From: Petunia secreta
Lineage: Eukaryota; Streptophyta; Magnoliopsida; Solanales; Solanaceae
Length of the DNA: 64,000 nucleotides
Reading direction: 5' to 3'
NCBI GenBank assembly: GCA_029990175.1
Contig: JARKIP010000033.1
Location: forward strand, 7,626,001 to 7,690,000
Both the position numbers and the translations under genes were made by a program. Shown piece after piece: positions 31,874 through 44,074 of the stretch (positions are counted from its first letter, which is position 1; the number at the start of each line of letters is the position of its first letter). Below the pieces are notes generated by a model. It ran no database searches. It saw only the letters and a program-made list of their open reading frames with translations, and was not told where the DNA came from.

Positions 31874-34021
31874 TCTGCACCAAGAACTCCACAAAACAAT
31901 GGAGTAGTTGAAAGGAAGAACAGGTCTCTAGAGGATATGGCAAGAACCATGTTGTTATCAAGTGGTCTTGTAAGAACTTTTTGGGCTGAAGCTATAAACA
32001 TTGCATGTTATTTTGCTGAGCAGGTGTTCCATAAGGGCCATTCTTGACAAGACCCCCTATGAATTTCTCAGGGGAAGGAAACCAAATATTGCACATTAGA
32101 GGCCTTTTGGGTGTAAATGCTTTGTCCACAACAACGGCAAGGAACCATTGGGAAAATTTGATGCAAGAAGTGATGAGGCAATATTTCTTGGGTATTCTAC
32201 CCAAAGCAAGGCTTATAAAGTGTTCAACAAAAGAACACAAATGGTGGAGGAGAGCATGCATGTGGTGTTTGATGAGTCAGACAAGGAAACTGTTGAAAAG
32301 GAAGTGGATGATCAGGCTATTGGTCTTGCTCGAGAAGATTGTATAGATAACACTGAGATCTCCGAGGAAAAGGAGGAACCTGTTGAAGAGGATGGAAATT
32401 TAACTCAAAGGGAACAAAGAGTCAACATGTCAGGGGGAACAGTTGATAAGGACGATGGATTAAATAATCTAGAAGAACCCACTCAAGCTATCACTGAAGG
32501 TTCTTCTCATGACATACAACCTCGACCATGGAAACATCAAATCTTTCACCCTCTAGAGAACGTGTTATTTGAGTTAGATACTGGGATAATGACTAGATCT
32601 GCCCAGAAAAACTTCTGTGTATTCTTTGCCTTCCTATCCTCTATGGAACAAAAGAATGTAAATGAGGCCTTAGAAGATCCAGATTGGGTCTTAGCTATGC
32701 AGGATGATCTTCATTAATTTGAAAGAAGCAAAGTTTCGTATTTGGTTCCTAAGCCAAAGAACAGATCAATTATTGGAACTAAATGGGTGTTCAGGAATAA
32801 ACTGGATGAACATGGTATAGTGACAAGAAAGAAAGCTAGACTTGTAGTCCAAGGATACAGTCAAGAGGAAGGAATTGATTATAATGAGACCTTTGCACCA
32901 GTAGCTAGGATGGAAGCCATAAGAATGTTGATTGCCTTTGCTACATATATGGAGTTTACATTATATCAGATGGATGAGAAGAGTGCATTCTTGAATGGAT
33001 ATCTGAATGAAGAAGTCTACGTGGTATAGCCTCCAGGTTTCTTGAGCGGTGAATTTCCTAATCATGTATACAAACTTGATAAGGCGCTCTATGGACTGAA
33101 ACAAGTACCTAGAGCTTGGTACGTGAGGTTATCAGGGTTCCTTCTTAAAAATGGATTTTCAAGAGGAAGAATTGACAACACACTGTTCCTGGAGAAGAAA
33201 GGAAAGGAATTATTGGTGGTTCAGGTATATATTGATGATATTATATTTGGAGCCACTGATGAGGATTATGCAAGGGATTTGCTGAGTTGATGGGCAGTGA
33301 GTTCGAAATGAGCATGATGGGAGAACTCAATTTCTTCCTAGGATTGCAGCTTATATAAACCCCTGAAGGAACTATGATTCACCAACAGAAGTATGTCAAG
33401 GAACTTTTGAAGAAGTTCGACATGGAAGAAGCAAAAGAAATGTTTACTCCTATTGCTCCTGGAACAAAGATGGATATAGATGAACTAGGTCCTTCGACAA
33501 ATGAGACAAAATATAGAGGAATTATAGGTTCACTCCTCTATCTCACAGCCAGTCGACCTGATATTGTATACAGTGTGGGATAATGTGCAAGATTTCAGTC
33601 CAAGCCAAAAAAGTCTCATCTAACAGTTGTGAAGAGAATTTTGAGATACTTGAATGAAAATCAGGATCTATGTCTATGGTATCCTAGAGGTGGCACATTT
33701 GAATTGATTGGTTTTGTTGATGCTGATTATGCAGGTCGTCTGGTAGACAGGAAAAACACTTCAGGAATGGCACATTTTCTTGGTCCTTGCTTAGTTTCTT
33801 GGGCTACAAAGAAGCAGAATTTAGTAGCTCTGTCTACTGCTGAAGCTGAGTATGTAGCTGCTGCATCATGCTGCTCTCAACTGCTATGGATTAAACAACA
33901 GTTGGAGGACTTTGGAATTAAGACTGAGGACCAAATTGCTGACATCTTTACCAAAGCACTGAATAAAGTTCAATTTGAGAGGAACATGTTGGAGTTAGGT
34001 ATGACCAAAATACATGGGTGA
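31869..34021 (+). pseudogene. pol: Sirevirus B pol, second part: integrase end, RT, RNase H
   Basis: Integrase resumes with SAPRTPQNNGVVERKNRS (the catalytic Glu is kept). The long linker (32,148-32,700) has open frame. RT runs about 32,740-33,290 with YIDDIIFG; the QMDVKSAF motif reads QMDEKSAF. Breaks: stops near 32,715, 33,028, 33,357 and 33,581, and frameshifts near 32,010 and 33,285. RNase H (33,700-34,000) has an in-frame loss of about 50 codons at about 33,920 relative to A, removing the CDNTSA catalytic Asp and the TKHIDIRHHF part. Ends TGA at 34019-34021. Confidence 0.86.
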
Positions 34022-34650
34022 TTCAGCACTCGCTTTCCAAGGTTTGGCTAGTTAAGTGTTCAATATTCTGCTTGTAAATATAGTTGCTATTGTCCAGTCT
34101 AATATTGTACTTTGTTAAGTATACTTATTCAACTAAGTACCACTTGAGTATTCTAATGAGTTCCCATGGAAGAACCAACTGAGTACGTAGAAGGAACTAT
34201 GACAAGCGTGAGGAACCATGTCCAGGTACATCTATACAACTATTTATGCTAAGTACTATAACTAGAATTGATGGATCCGTGAACATGCATCAAGGAAACT
34301 TTCCATGTTTGTGTAACCGCCCAAAATCATAGGAAAATTCCTTTTGTGGTTACATGTTGAAATCTTAACCTACAAGACTTACTCTAGATGTCTTAATGAG
34401 CCTTTCAAATAACCGTCAAATCCTAAGCTTTCTCGGTTTCCCAAAACTCTAAAAAGCTGCTCTACTTTCTGGTACCATCATTACCGCCTATTCCCTAGAC
34501 TCGCTTAAACACACCGTTACCCTATTTTTTTCCATTATTCATCTGAAGTAAGAAGAAAAGAAACATCCACCATATTCTCTCTACTCTTCTCTCTCTCAAG
34601 TTCAAAACTAGAAAACCCTTCCTTTCATAACCCTACCTAAAATTCACACC
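34022..34650 (+). other. Non-coding spacer between pol and third ORF of element B
   Basis: About 630 bp without a coding frame. It ends in a pyrimidine-rich tract (TCTCTCTACTCTTCTCTCTCTC, about 34,575-34,600) ahead of the third-ORF ATG, as for a leader. No splice site is assigned with confidence. Confidence 0.55.
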
Positions 34651-36881
34651 ATGTCTCAAGCACAATCATCATCTGCCTCTCCTGCAAAAACCTCGGAAAC
34701 CCGCACCTCCAAAGAGTCCTCTCTTAAACCTCCCCACCTCTACTCTTGCTGAAAAAATTGCTAAGGCGACGTTGAAATTTTGCAGAAAGATGGGAAAGAA
34801 GGTTCCTAAGAAAGCCGTTGCGAAACCCTTTGCTCTGATATCGGCATCACCAGTTCTCGATGAAAAATCAGTTGAGGTAAGACCTGATTCAACCCAAGCT
34901 AGTTCTATTGCTTTAGATTTGGTTAAAAGCCCTGAAAAATTAAGCACTGAAAATTTAGTTAAAGGGTTAGATGAACTTGTAGAAACAGTAGGGCCTAGTT
35001 GCACAACTGATAGGGGGAAAGTTAGTGAGGGAAATGTGCAAGTTGTATTAGAGGATTTTGTACTTGGGGTTAGTTTTCATGTCCCTAAAGTAACTGACAA
35101 GGTGGTGGAGCTTGACGTGGTTGAAAATATGTTAGAAAGATTAAGAGAGCAGGATTCTGTAGAGTCTCAAAAGGGCCCAGTTGACGAACCTATTTTGGAG
35201 GCTGCTCCCCTCGAGAAAGTTCAAGTGGAGTCTGTGTTGGAAGGTTCCGTAGGTGAAGGACCTAGTTCTATATAAGCTACGAAGGAATTGAGTCAAGAAC
35301 CTGGTTCTTCCTCAGTTCCTGTTGTAGCTGAGGATGCAGAACTTGATTGGACTGATTCAGAGGAAAACAAAGAAGAGAAAATTCAGGCTGATGATGGTAG
35401 TAGTTAGAAAGTTGTGGAAAAACCAAAGAAAAGTGTGAAGAGAAAGTTTGGTGAGGAGGATGAGAAGATGATGAGAGAAGAGGAAGAAGATGAAGTAGTT
35501 TTTGTTAGTGAAACAAAGCCAATAACAGAAAAGAGAAGAAGACTGGTGAAAGGTGGAAGAGTTGTGCCCCAAAGTAGGCTGGTATATAAGAGTGATGAAG
35601 ACTCTCAAGGTGATGATGAAGGTGGTGAGGAACCTGTTGTACAGGCAGTGCCTAGGAGGGTGGTTACTAGGTCTGCTTTGAAACAGTTGACAGAAAAACT
35701 TCCAAAGCTTCAAGACAAAAAGGTGGTAGAAGAGGAGCAGGAGAAAAATGTTGTTGAAGAAAAGGTGGAGAGTGATGAGGATGGGGATTATGTTGACCCA
35801 AGTGATTCTGAGACTGATAGTGAAGTGGAAGCCAAGAAGAAAAAGAAAGAGGGTGCTGAAGAGGTTGACAGGGTAGCCTTTTTTCCTAGGCACCAAGTAC
35901 TGGCTGGGAGGATATTGAGTGACCTGGAAGAGTATAATATGAGGCCCTTGTTGAGGAAAGTAGAGGATCAAGGTTGGCTGAACTTCTTTGCAAAGGAGAA
36001 CAGATGCCTATATGATGAAGATATCAGAGAGTTCTACATAAATTGTAGAGTAGCTGCAAGAAGGGTGTTCTCTGTGGTGAAAGGGGTGGAGCTAGAGTTT
36101 GGAAGGAAGGAGCTAGAAATCATTCTTGATGTTTCTGCTGAAGGATATTGCAGGTACATTAAGCTGAAATGGCCTAAGAGAACTGATGGTGTTACTTCTC
36201 TAAGTGTTGTGAAGAAATTCTCAGGCAAAACTAGACTCAGAAAGAAAAGAAAGAAAGGTTGAGAAGAAGGAGATAGAACCTACACATCAGTTGCTTTTTG
36301 AGTTTGTCCATAGATTCCTACTACCTAGAGGGGAGAAAAATAGTGAGGCATGTGCTCTTGACTTAACATACATGGATCTGCTGGATAGAGGAACAAAGAT
36401 CAATTTGCCTGGTCTGATTATCAGGCATATCAAAAGGATTGCAGATAGTGACCAAAAGCCACACTCATTAGTGCATTCCTACATCCTGCAGCAGGTCTTT
36501 GAGCATTTTGGGGTTCCCTTGGAAGGTGGAAAGAAGCCAATTTTGCATCAGATGTTTGGTCAAAATTTGCTGAAGAACTGTGATTTCTTCAAGGAGAAGG
36601 GAACATCCAAGATGCCAATGCCAGTTAAGCAAAAGTAGCCTGAGGAAAGTAAAGATTTTGGACTTGATGAAGCCATTGCAGCTATGAAGGAACTGAAGCA
36701 GAATGTGTTGGAAGTAGATGAAGAAAATGTTGAACTAAAGAGGCAGCTATAGGTGAAGGATCAAGAAATTGATCGCTTGAAGATTAAGTGTCACAAGCAT
36801 GAGGCCGAGTTGGTAGTAGAAAGGGCCAAAAATTCAAAGAATATTGAGGCATTTGTCAAGCAGTTCAACCTGAAGACCTGA
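34651..36881 (+). pseudogene. Third (env-like) ORF of Sirevirus B, nearly full length
   Basis: ATG at 34651 (MSQAQSSSASPAKT); the homologue in A starts MSQVQYSSASP. N-terminal third: low-complexity acidic/Ser-rich. Middle: basic clusters KKSVKRKFGEED and EKRRRLVKGG. A conserved globular domain follows from about 35,870 to 36,600 (VAFFPRHQVLAGRIL .. DEDIREFYINCRVAARRVF .. HSYILQQVFEHFGVPL). I think this corresponds to Pfam 'putative plant transposon protein' (PF20167). The end (36,660-36,878) is a coiled coil. No signal peptide or membrane helix. Breaks: frameshift near 34,740; TAA near 35,273; TAG near 35,405; frameshift near 36,255; stops near 36,637 and 36,750. The final stop is TGA at 36,879-36,881. 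About 740 codons overall. Confidence 0.78.
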
Positions 36882-37111
36882 GTCCTGCCCATTTCCTTCT
36901 GTGTCCTTGTCCAAATTCTTTCTTTCCCTTCCTTCCTATCCTCCTTTGATGCATGTTTTTAAGACAACTGATTTTTGGTTATGTACTTATTGGGCTGTGT
37001 GTTTGCCACACCCTGGATGATTGGTTTTAAATTTCCTTTTTTTGATATTTGGGTCCTTTTATGATATATCTGGTTCTGGTTGGGCCCTTAGTTTCATTCA
37101 TGTGTATTTGG
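36882..37111 (+). other. Element B 3' non-coding region, left of F
   Basis: T-rich, non-coding. It continues at 55515 on the far side of element F. Confidence 0.7.
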
Positions 37112-37116
37112 TTGAC
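37112..37116 (+). other. Target-site duplication of element F, left copy
   Basis: TTGAC, repeated at 55510-55514 next to the other end of F. Confidence 0.92.
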
Positions 37117-37812
37117 TGATGTAGGGAAAACGCGGAAAGTAAAAACAAGATAAAGAGCGAGATGTGGCTCGAACGAATAACCCAAGTAGCACCGAAGAAC
37201 TTGTTTCGATATATCTCGGGAAATTGTCAAGGAACAGCTACACTAGGCAACTACCCTCGAGCTAACTAGAACCTGCAAGTAGAATGATCGGGGAGGAAAT
37301 GGAATTCATCTAGATCCGCTAGAACAAAAACAAGTCCCAAACAAGGTTGTTTCATTCAACAAAGAGTTCAACTCTTAACAAGGTTCTTCAATCATCAAAA
37401 TTAGCTAAGAAATGAAATAAGCTATCTAGCTATTTATAGAGGTTTCTAGGCATTAAGTAAAGGTCAAAATAGCCCACACATTAGGCTTTAGGATAAAAGA
37501 CCACGTAGGATCAAAATAGTTTTTAAATACTTAGAATCCCGTCCTTCAGCAAATCGGGCGGAGCGCCCACCCAAATGACCAGTGAGGTAGTCCGGGCGGA
37601 GCGCCCCAGGGCTGCCTACTCAGGGCGGAGTGCTTGGTGGACTAGGCGGGGCGCCTGGTTCTCCTAGGCTTGGCGCTTGTGCCTTGATTATCCGGTATGA
37701 CTTCCAATCACTTCCATCTTCGAGGCCCTTCCTCTCCAAGTATAAATGCACCTCTTGAACCTTCTTAGCTTGACTCCGAGTAAAGGGTCTAGTGACAGGT
37801 TGCTCGGCATCA
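37117..37812 (-). repeat. 3' LTR of element F (696 bp)
   Basis: Plus ends TGATGTAGGG and GCTCGGCATCA. Contains GGGCGGAGCGCCC-like motifs at 37,556-37,660. The pol frame ends inside it at 37622-37620. Confidence 0.9.
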
Positions 37813-40271
37813 TCCTCCCCTTCTTGGGAAGATTTCATCCTCGAAATCCAAGCATCATCACCCTCGGGTCCATCATCTCCTACAACAAGAGGAGTCAAAT
37901 CAGCCACATTAAAAGTATTAGATACATTATACTCACTTAGCAAGTTGACCAGATAAGCATTGTTGTTGATCTTTGAGAGCACTTGGAAGGGTCCATCCTC
38001 TCGGGGTGCCAACTTCCCTTTCCTAAGGTTGGGAAACCTTTCTTTTCGGAAGTGCACCCACATATAGTCACCCTTCTTGAGTTCCACCTTCTTGCGTCCC
38101 TTATTTTTCTTAGCAGCAATCTTCTCATAAGCTTCCTCCAAGTTCTTCTTCGCCTTAGCATGTAGTTCCACCAAAGCCTTGGCTCCAGTTTTACCTTCAA
38201 AATTAGCAACCATTTCCCTTGTCAAAGGGGTTAGATCAAGGGGAATCAAGGGGTTAAAACCATACACACACTCGAATGGAGTCATGCCAATCATTCTATG
38301 GAAGGTGCGATTGTAGGCAAACTCCTTAAGAGGTAACTTTCAATCCAAGTCCCACCCTTACCTCGGGTCATGGCTCTAAGAAGATCACCTAAGGTTCGGT
38401 TCACCACCTCGGTTTTTCCATCGGTTTGAGGGTGGTGGGACGTAGAAAACAAAAGCTTGGTGCCAAGGGCACCCCATAAATCCTCCAAAAATGGCTAAGG
38501 AACTTGTTGTCCCTATCACTTACAATGGTTTGAGGCACACCATGCAACTTTAATACATTATCAATGAACAAAGAAGCAACATGTTGTGCATCATCACACT
38601 TTTTACATGGAATGAAGTGAGCCATCTTGGAGAACCTATCCACAACAACATAAATGCTATCATGTCCCCCCTAGTCCGTGATAATCCCATGACAAAATCC
38701 ATAGATATATCCATCCACGGGCTAGTAGGTATGGGGAGAGGGGTATACAAACCATTAGGGTTCGACTTGGACTTAGCATACTTGCACTCAAGACAAGAAT
38801 TGCGAAGTCTCTCAAATTGTGTCCCCATTTTAGGCCAATGGAATTTCTCCATGAGGATGGCCAAGGTTTTATCCCTACCAAAGTGTCCCATGAGTCCTCC
38901 ACAATGTGCTTCTTGCACAAGCAATTCTCTCCATGAGGACTCGGGTATGCAAACTTTACCATTTTTAAAGATATAGCCATTAACCCATTGGTATTTATCA
39001 ACTCTTTCTCCTTTCTCAAGAGCTTCATGAATGCTCTTTAGCTTAGGGTCATGAGCATACATCAACTTGATACTCTCAAAACACATGAGCTTGGAGGCAA
39101 GAGTAGTGGCAAGAGAAAACTTCCTAGAAAGCGCATCCGCCTCAACATCGTCCTTTCCCTTCTTGTATTGGATAACATAGGGAAAAGAATCAATGAACTC
39201 TACCCACTTGGCATGCCTCTTGTTAAACTTCTCTTGGCCCCTAAGATGTTTGAGTGACTCATGATCACTCTTAATCACAAATTCTCTAGGCCAAAGGTAA
39301 TGTTACCAATGAGCAAGAGCTCTCACTAGGGCATACAACTCCTTGTCATACGTAGAGTAATTCAAGGAGGCACCCTTTAATTTTTCACTAATGTAGGCTA
39401 TGGGTTTACCATCTTGCATTAAAACACCACCAATTCCCACCCCCGAGGCATCACATTCAACCTCAAATGCATTCCCGAAGTCGGGCAATTGCAATAGAGG
39501 GGCGGTACTCAACCTACTTTTCAATTCTTGGAAGGCCTTCTCTTGAGGCTTTCCCCACACAAAAGGTTTGTCCTTCTTCACCAATTCGGTGAGTGGAGTG
39601 GCAATGGAGCTAAAGTCTTTCACAAATCGCCTATAAAAGCTAGCAAGACCATGAAAGCTCCTCACTTGAGTCACGGTAGTAGGAGTAGACCAATCACGAA
39701 TAGCCTCTACCTTAGACTCATCCACCTCCACTCCTTGGGAACTCACAAAAAACCCAAGAAAGACTACCTTCTCAACACCAAAGGCATATTTCTTAAAATT
39801 AGCATAGAGCTTTTCGGCTCTCAACACTTCAAGCACTTGGCTCAAATGATCAACATGGTCGTCTAATGACTTGCTATATATCAAGATATCATCAAAATAG
39901 ACAACCACGAATTTATTGATAAACGGTTTCAATACATGGTTCATTAGTCTCATAAAGGTGCTAGGTGTGTTGGAGAGCCTGAAGGGCATCACCAACCATT
40001 CATAGAGACCAAACTTGGTCTTGAATGCGGTTTTGCATTCGTCCCCGGATTTCATCCGGATTTGATTGTAACCGGACCTAAGGTCTATTTTGGTAAAGAC
40101 ACATGAACCACTCAATTCATCAAGTATGTCATCAAGTCTTGGAATAGGATGACGATACTTTACAGTTATCTTGTTCACGGCCCAGCAATCAACGGACATT
40201 CTCCATTTTCCGTCCTTCTTTGGCACAAGAATGACCGGTACGGTGCATGGACTCAAGCTTTCACAGACCAA
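37620..40271 (-). pseudogene. pol: Element F pol: RT, RNase H, integrase and LTR-overlapping tail
   Basis: RT (40271 to about 39,700) has VYFDDILIYS (about 39,880), and RNase H has CDASGVGIGG (about 39,440). TAA near 39,305, then RNase H end and integrase zinc region (HCGGLMGHFGRDKT, CLECKYAKS). The integrase core is split by frameshifts near 38,650 and 38,480, but SDRDNKF and TDGKTEVV keep the catalytic Asp and Glu. The C-terminal part (38294-37620) has the GPFQVLSKINNNAYLV fold and then RPFTRSQAKKVQE and a Pro-rich end. Its last ~190 bp lie inside the LTR, and the Pro-rich tail is encoded by the GC-rich LTR motif. There is no classical chromodomain. Confidence 0.85.
37813..37825 (-). other. 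Polypurine tract of element F
   Basis: Minus strand AAGAAGGGGAGGA next to the 3' LTR. Confidence 0.85.
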
Positions 40272-42691
40272 GCTTTAGTGAGCAAGTCATATACTTGCTT
40301 TTGCAATTCTCTTGTGTCCTCCGGATTGCTCCTATAAGCCGGTTTGTTTGGAATTTGAGACCCCGGGATAAAATCAATTTGGTGCTCTATCCCCCTCAAT
40401 GGAGGAAGACCACTCGGCATATCGTCCGGGAACATGTTTTCAAATACCTTCAAAACATTCTCAATTGCACTAGGTAAAGGGTTAGTGAAATAATCAACAT
40501 CGGATGCAAGAATCATACCTTTATGCACTAGGCAAAGAAGTAGCTTGTTGCCATCATTTCCTCTCAAAAGTTCACCCGGTTGCATCATGGCACATATGCT
40601 ACCGGTAGAAGATGGTGGGGTCACCACCCAGCTCTCGGCCAAAGGACTAGTCTCCACAACCGACTTAGCCTTTGCCGCCTTTCTTAACTCCCTCATTCGC
40701 TGGTAATCTTCACTTACTTGCTTGGGAGTCAAGGGTTTTAGCACAAATTTCCTTCCCTCATGCTTGACCGTATAAGTGTTGACACGGCCATCATGAACCA
40801 CATGTCTATCAAATTGCCATGGCCTTCCAAATAGAAGGTGGCATGATTGCATAGGTACCACATCAAACATGTGTTCATCCACATAGTTCCCCATTTTGAA
40901 CTTAATCATTACTTGCTTCACCACCTTTAGCTCCCCACACTCACTAAGCCATAGCAAACGATAAAGTTTGGGGTGTTTCAAAGTGGGAAATTTCAATTGG
41001 GAAACAGGTGTTTGACTAACAACATTAGCACAACATTCCGAGTCAATGATTATAGAACAAACAACACCCATGACCCGGCATCTATCATGGAAGAGGTTTT
41101 CCCTTTGCAAGGTCTCGCTATCCTCCACAAGCATAGCACCTAAACACCTCCTCACAACTAGAAAAGCATGAGGATCATCATCCTCCACATCTCCCACCTC
41201 ATCTCCCTCTACTCCCTCATCGTCCGGTTCACTCTTTTGTTCATAAGCACCATCACCAACCACAATCATAGTCCTTTTTGTAGGACACTCTTTAGCAAAG
41301 TGACCATACCCTTTGTATTTGTGGCATTGAATTGAAGAAGAAGTAGGAGTATTTAATTGGGTTTTAGAGTTACCTCCCACATTTGATGTGTACTTCTCAT
41401 TCGGCTTCTTCACTTCTTTTTTGGCACTTGTAACACTAGCATTTGGGAATCTTGCATTAGGAGTAGGAGTTTTCCATTCCTTTGGTTTGCTCATGGGAGT
41501 GGAAGTGTTGCTCTTGTAACAGTTGGACCTTTCATCTTTAAGCCATTGATCGGCATCAATTGCAGCGTCAAGGATTTCTTGAAGTGAAAGATAAGCATGC
41601 AATCTCAATTGGGAAGCTATACCATAGCTCAAGCCATTCTTGAAGCGGATCACGGCTTGTTCTTCATCTTCGGTGTCCATATCCAACGCCATCCGAGTCT
41701 TCTCAAACTCATAATAATACTCATGAACCGTCTTGACACCTTTGCTTTAGATCATAAAGCTTCTTGAGTTGCTCTTGACGATACCTAGGAGTCATGTACT
41801 TGATATTCATGAGACCTTTCAATTTATTCCAAGTCACATTTATGGGGATTCCCGCTCTCCTTCTCGATCTCTTGATGGACTCCCACCAAGTAGATGCATA
41901 AGACTCAAAGGATGAAATAGCATAAGTACCTTTCTTCTCATCGGTCACCTTATTTCTGTCAAACATCCTTTCCATGAGTAGTACCCATTCAATGTAGGCC
42001 TCCAGGTCACAAATTCCCTTAAAGATTGGAAGATTGAGCTTCACACTATTGAGGTTGGTGTTGTCACGACCTCCACGGTAAGGCTCCGGTTATCCTCCAT
42101 AGTGATCTTCATAACCACTATAATCCCTCATAGCATTCCCTCCAACATGGGTGGCCCTCGACCTCGACCTCTACCCCTATCCATATTTCGACCCCAATTC
42201 ATACCTCGCTTCGGTTGATAGTGATCATCATACCCATAGGCCTCATCACCATACTCGGCTTCCTCCCCTTCTTGAGCTTCATTGGCTTGCTCAAGAGGTT
42301 GAACATTTCGAACGGGTCTTGGAAGTGGAATGTTTCTTCGGGGGTTGTCTAAAATACAGGGAATGCCCGTTCGTTGGGTATTGCCCAACACTTGATCATT
42401 TCTCTCACGATCTTCCTTTACCCGTTGTTGATTAAGCAATTCAACAACTTGTTCCGGGGTAAAGGTAGGACTACTTGAGCCTTCACCGGCTTCAATTTAG
42501 ACATTCGGGGTCCCTTTCTCAACTTGGACTCTCGGGGTCCCTTTATCATCTTGGACACTCAGGGTCCCTTGATCACCTTGGGTACTTGAAGCCCTCTTTT
42601 CAAGAGACTCAATCCTTTGGTTCATGATATCCATCTTGGCAAGAAGACTAGCCAAAGCATTCTTTATAAAATCTTCACCTTCGTTGGCCAT
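40253..42691 (-). pseudogene. gag: Element F gag and protease, broken
   Basis: The ATG at 42691-42689 starts MANEGEDFIKNALASLLAK. Arg/Gly-rich stretch at about 42,200. Retrotrans_gag-like domain 42044 to about 41,550 (YAISSFESYASTWWESI). Zinc knuckle at about 41,320 reads CHKYKGYGHFAKEC: the second Cys is Tyr, although the G copy has Cys. Protease-like region follows (IIDSECCANVVSQ, about 41,045; HLLFGRPWQFDRHVV). It ends out of frame at 40253, with RT continuing in another frame from 40271. Stops or frame changes occur near 42,495, 42,125, 42,050 and 41,720. Confidence 0.82.
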
Positions 42692-43863
42692 TGTACCTAC
42701 AAGAAGAACAAACGTTACTGAAATCACCTCACACACTCCCTTACTTGTGTTTCACTCGGTTCACTCGTTTAGTGGTGGTGGATATTTCACTCGACTTGTA
42801 GTCCAAAAGTTTCACGTAGATGAATAACAATCCCTCAGCTCAATCAGACTATCCACGAGTCAAGCACACTCCGGGGTGAGTGGAGTTAATGTGACTCAAT
42901 GAACGCTAAGCACTTTGAAGTGAGGACTTGAGTCAAAAATATCTACGAATCTTTTTGGAGTTCTACTCTCCAACTAAATGCACGAATCACCTAAAAGCTC
43001 AATGGACTAGTGCAAATTAAGTAGGAAGTTTACTTAGATAAACACTCGTTAGAAGTTAGGTAAGCAAAGAAACAAGAAAACCTAGGAGAAACTACCCGAA
43101 TCAAACCCTTCAAGAGTGGGGCGGAGTGCCCAGTGTGTTAGGGTGGAGTGCCTGGAAAACCACCAGTAAGGGTGGTTAGGCGGAGCGCCTAGTGAGTGGG
43201 CGGAGCGCTTGGGTGTCGATTCCCTGGGTTTCCAACTCCGTTTTCTTCAATTTCAATCCAACTTTTGGATCGATTCCAACGTGTTTTGCACAATTCCAAG
43301 GTACCTAAATTTGAATATTCATATATTCTTCAAACCCCAATGCTTTTCACCCCCAAACAACCAACCATCAAAGCACAATCATGATTCAAAGTTTCAAGTT
43401 GGGGTTTCAAAGGGTTTCAAAGTGGATTTCGATTCTTCAAACTCGATGTTATACAACTCCAAATCACACGAAATTTGTTTCAAATTATTTTTTTTCAATG
43501 TAGAACAAACCCCGATAATCAATTTCACAACCCCACAATCAAACAACCCAAGATTCAATCAACTTCATCAATAACAAGGGTTTAACAATTTTGGGGTTTT
43601 CAAATTTTCAAATCTCGTGATTCCAATCCAAACCACGTGTTCTTGGTATCAAAACAACGGGTTTTCAACAAGGATCAATAATCTATAACACACATAATAA
43701 GAATTGAATACACCAAAAAGTTACGACCTATTTTTGAATTTTTCACTTTTTTTTTTTGTATTTTTCTCCTTTCAATAACTTCAACAACAAGAAAACTAAA
43801 AGAAACTAACGTAGGCATGAAGAACCAAGGGTCGAGGGTTTGTAGAAACAAAACCCGAGCCTT
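42692..43863 (-). other. Untranslated leader of element F
   Basis: About 1.17 kb between PBS and gag ATG. It carries four GGCGGAGCGCC-like copies at 43,117-43,213. A 121-codon plus-strand frame here is low-complexity and not counted. Confidence 0.65.
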
Positions 43864-43875
43864 GCTCTGATACCA
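43864..43875 (-). other. Primer-binding site of element F
   Basis: Minus strand TGGTATCAGAGC, perfect, two bases from the LTR. Confidence 0.92.
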
Positions 43876-43877
43876 AA

Positions 43878-44074
43878 TGATGTAGGGAAAACACGAAAAG
43901 TAAAAACAAGATAAAGAGCGACACGTGGCTCGAACGAATAACCCAAGTAGCACCGAAGAACTTGTTTCGATACACCCCGGGAGATTGTCAAGGAACACCT
44001 ACACTAGGAAACTACCCTCGAGCTAACTAGAACCCGCAAGTAGAATGATCGGGGAGGGAATGGAATTCATCTAG
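43878..44074 (-). repeat. 5' LTR of element F, left piece
   Basis: Starts TGATGTAGGG. Matches 37117-37313 and is interrupted by E. Ends with the TCTAG duplication (44070-44074). Confidence 0.9.

Noticed and set aside
35357..35971. 204-codon minus frame rich in Phe/Leu/His
   Set aside because: Antisense of the third ORF of B; hydrophobic look comes from reversed Glu/Lys codons.
42151..42435. 94-codon plus frame with YPYPYF/His-rich words
   Set aside because: Antisense to the Arg/Gly-Asp-rich gag of F.
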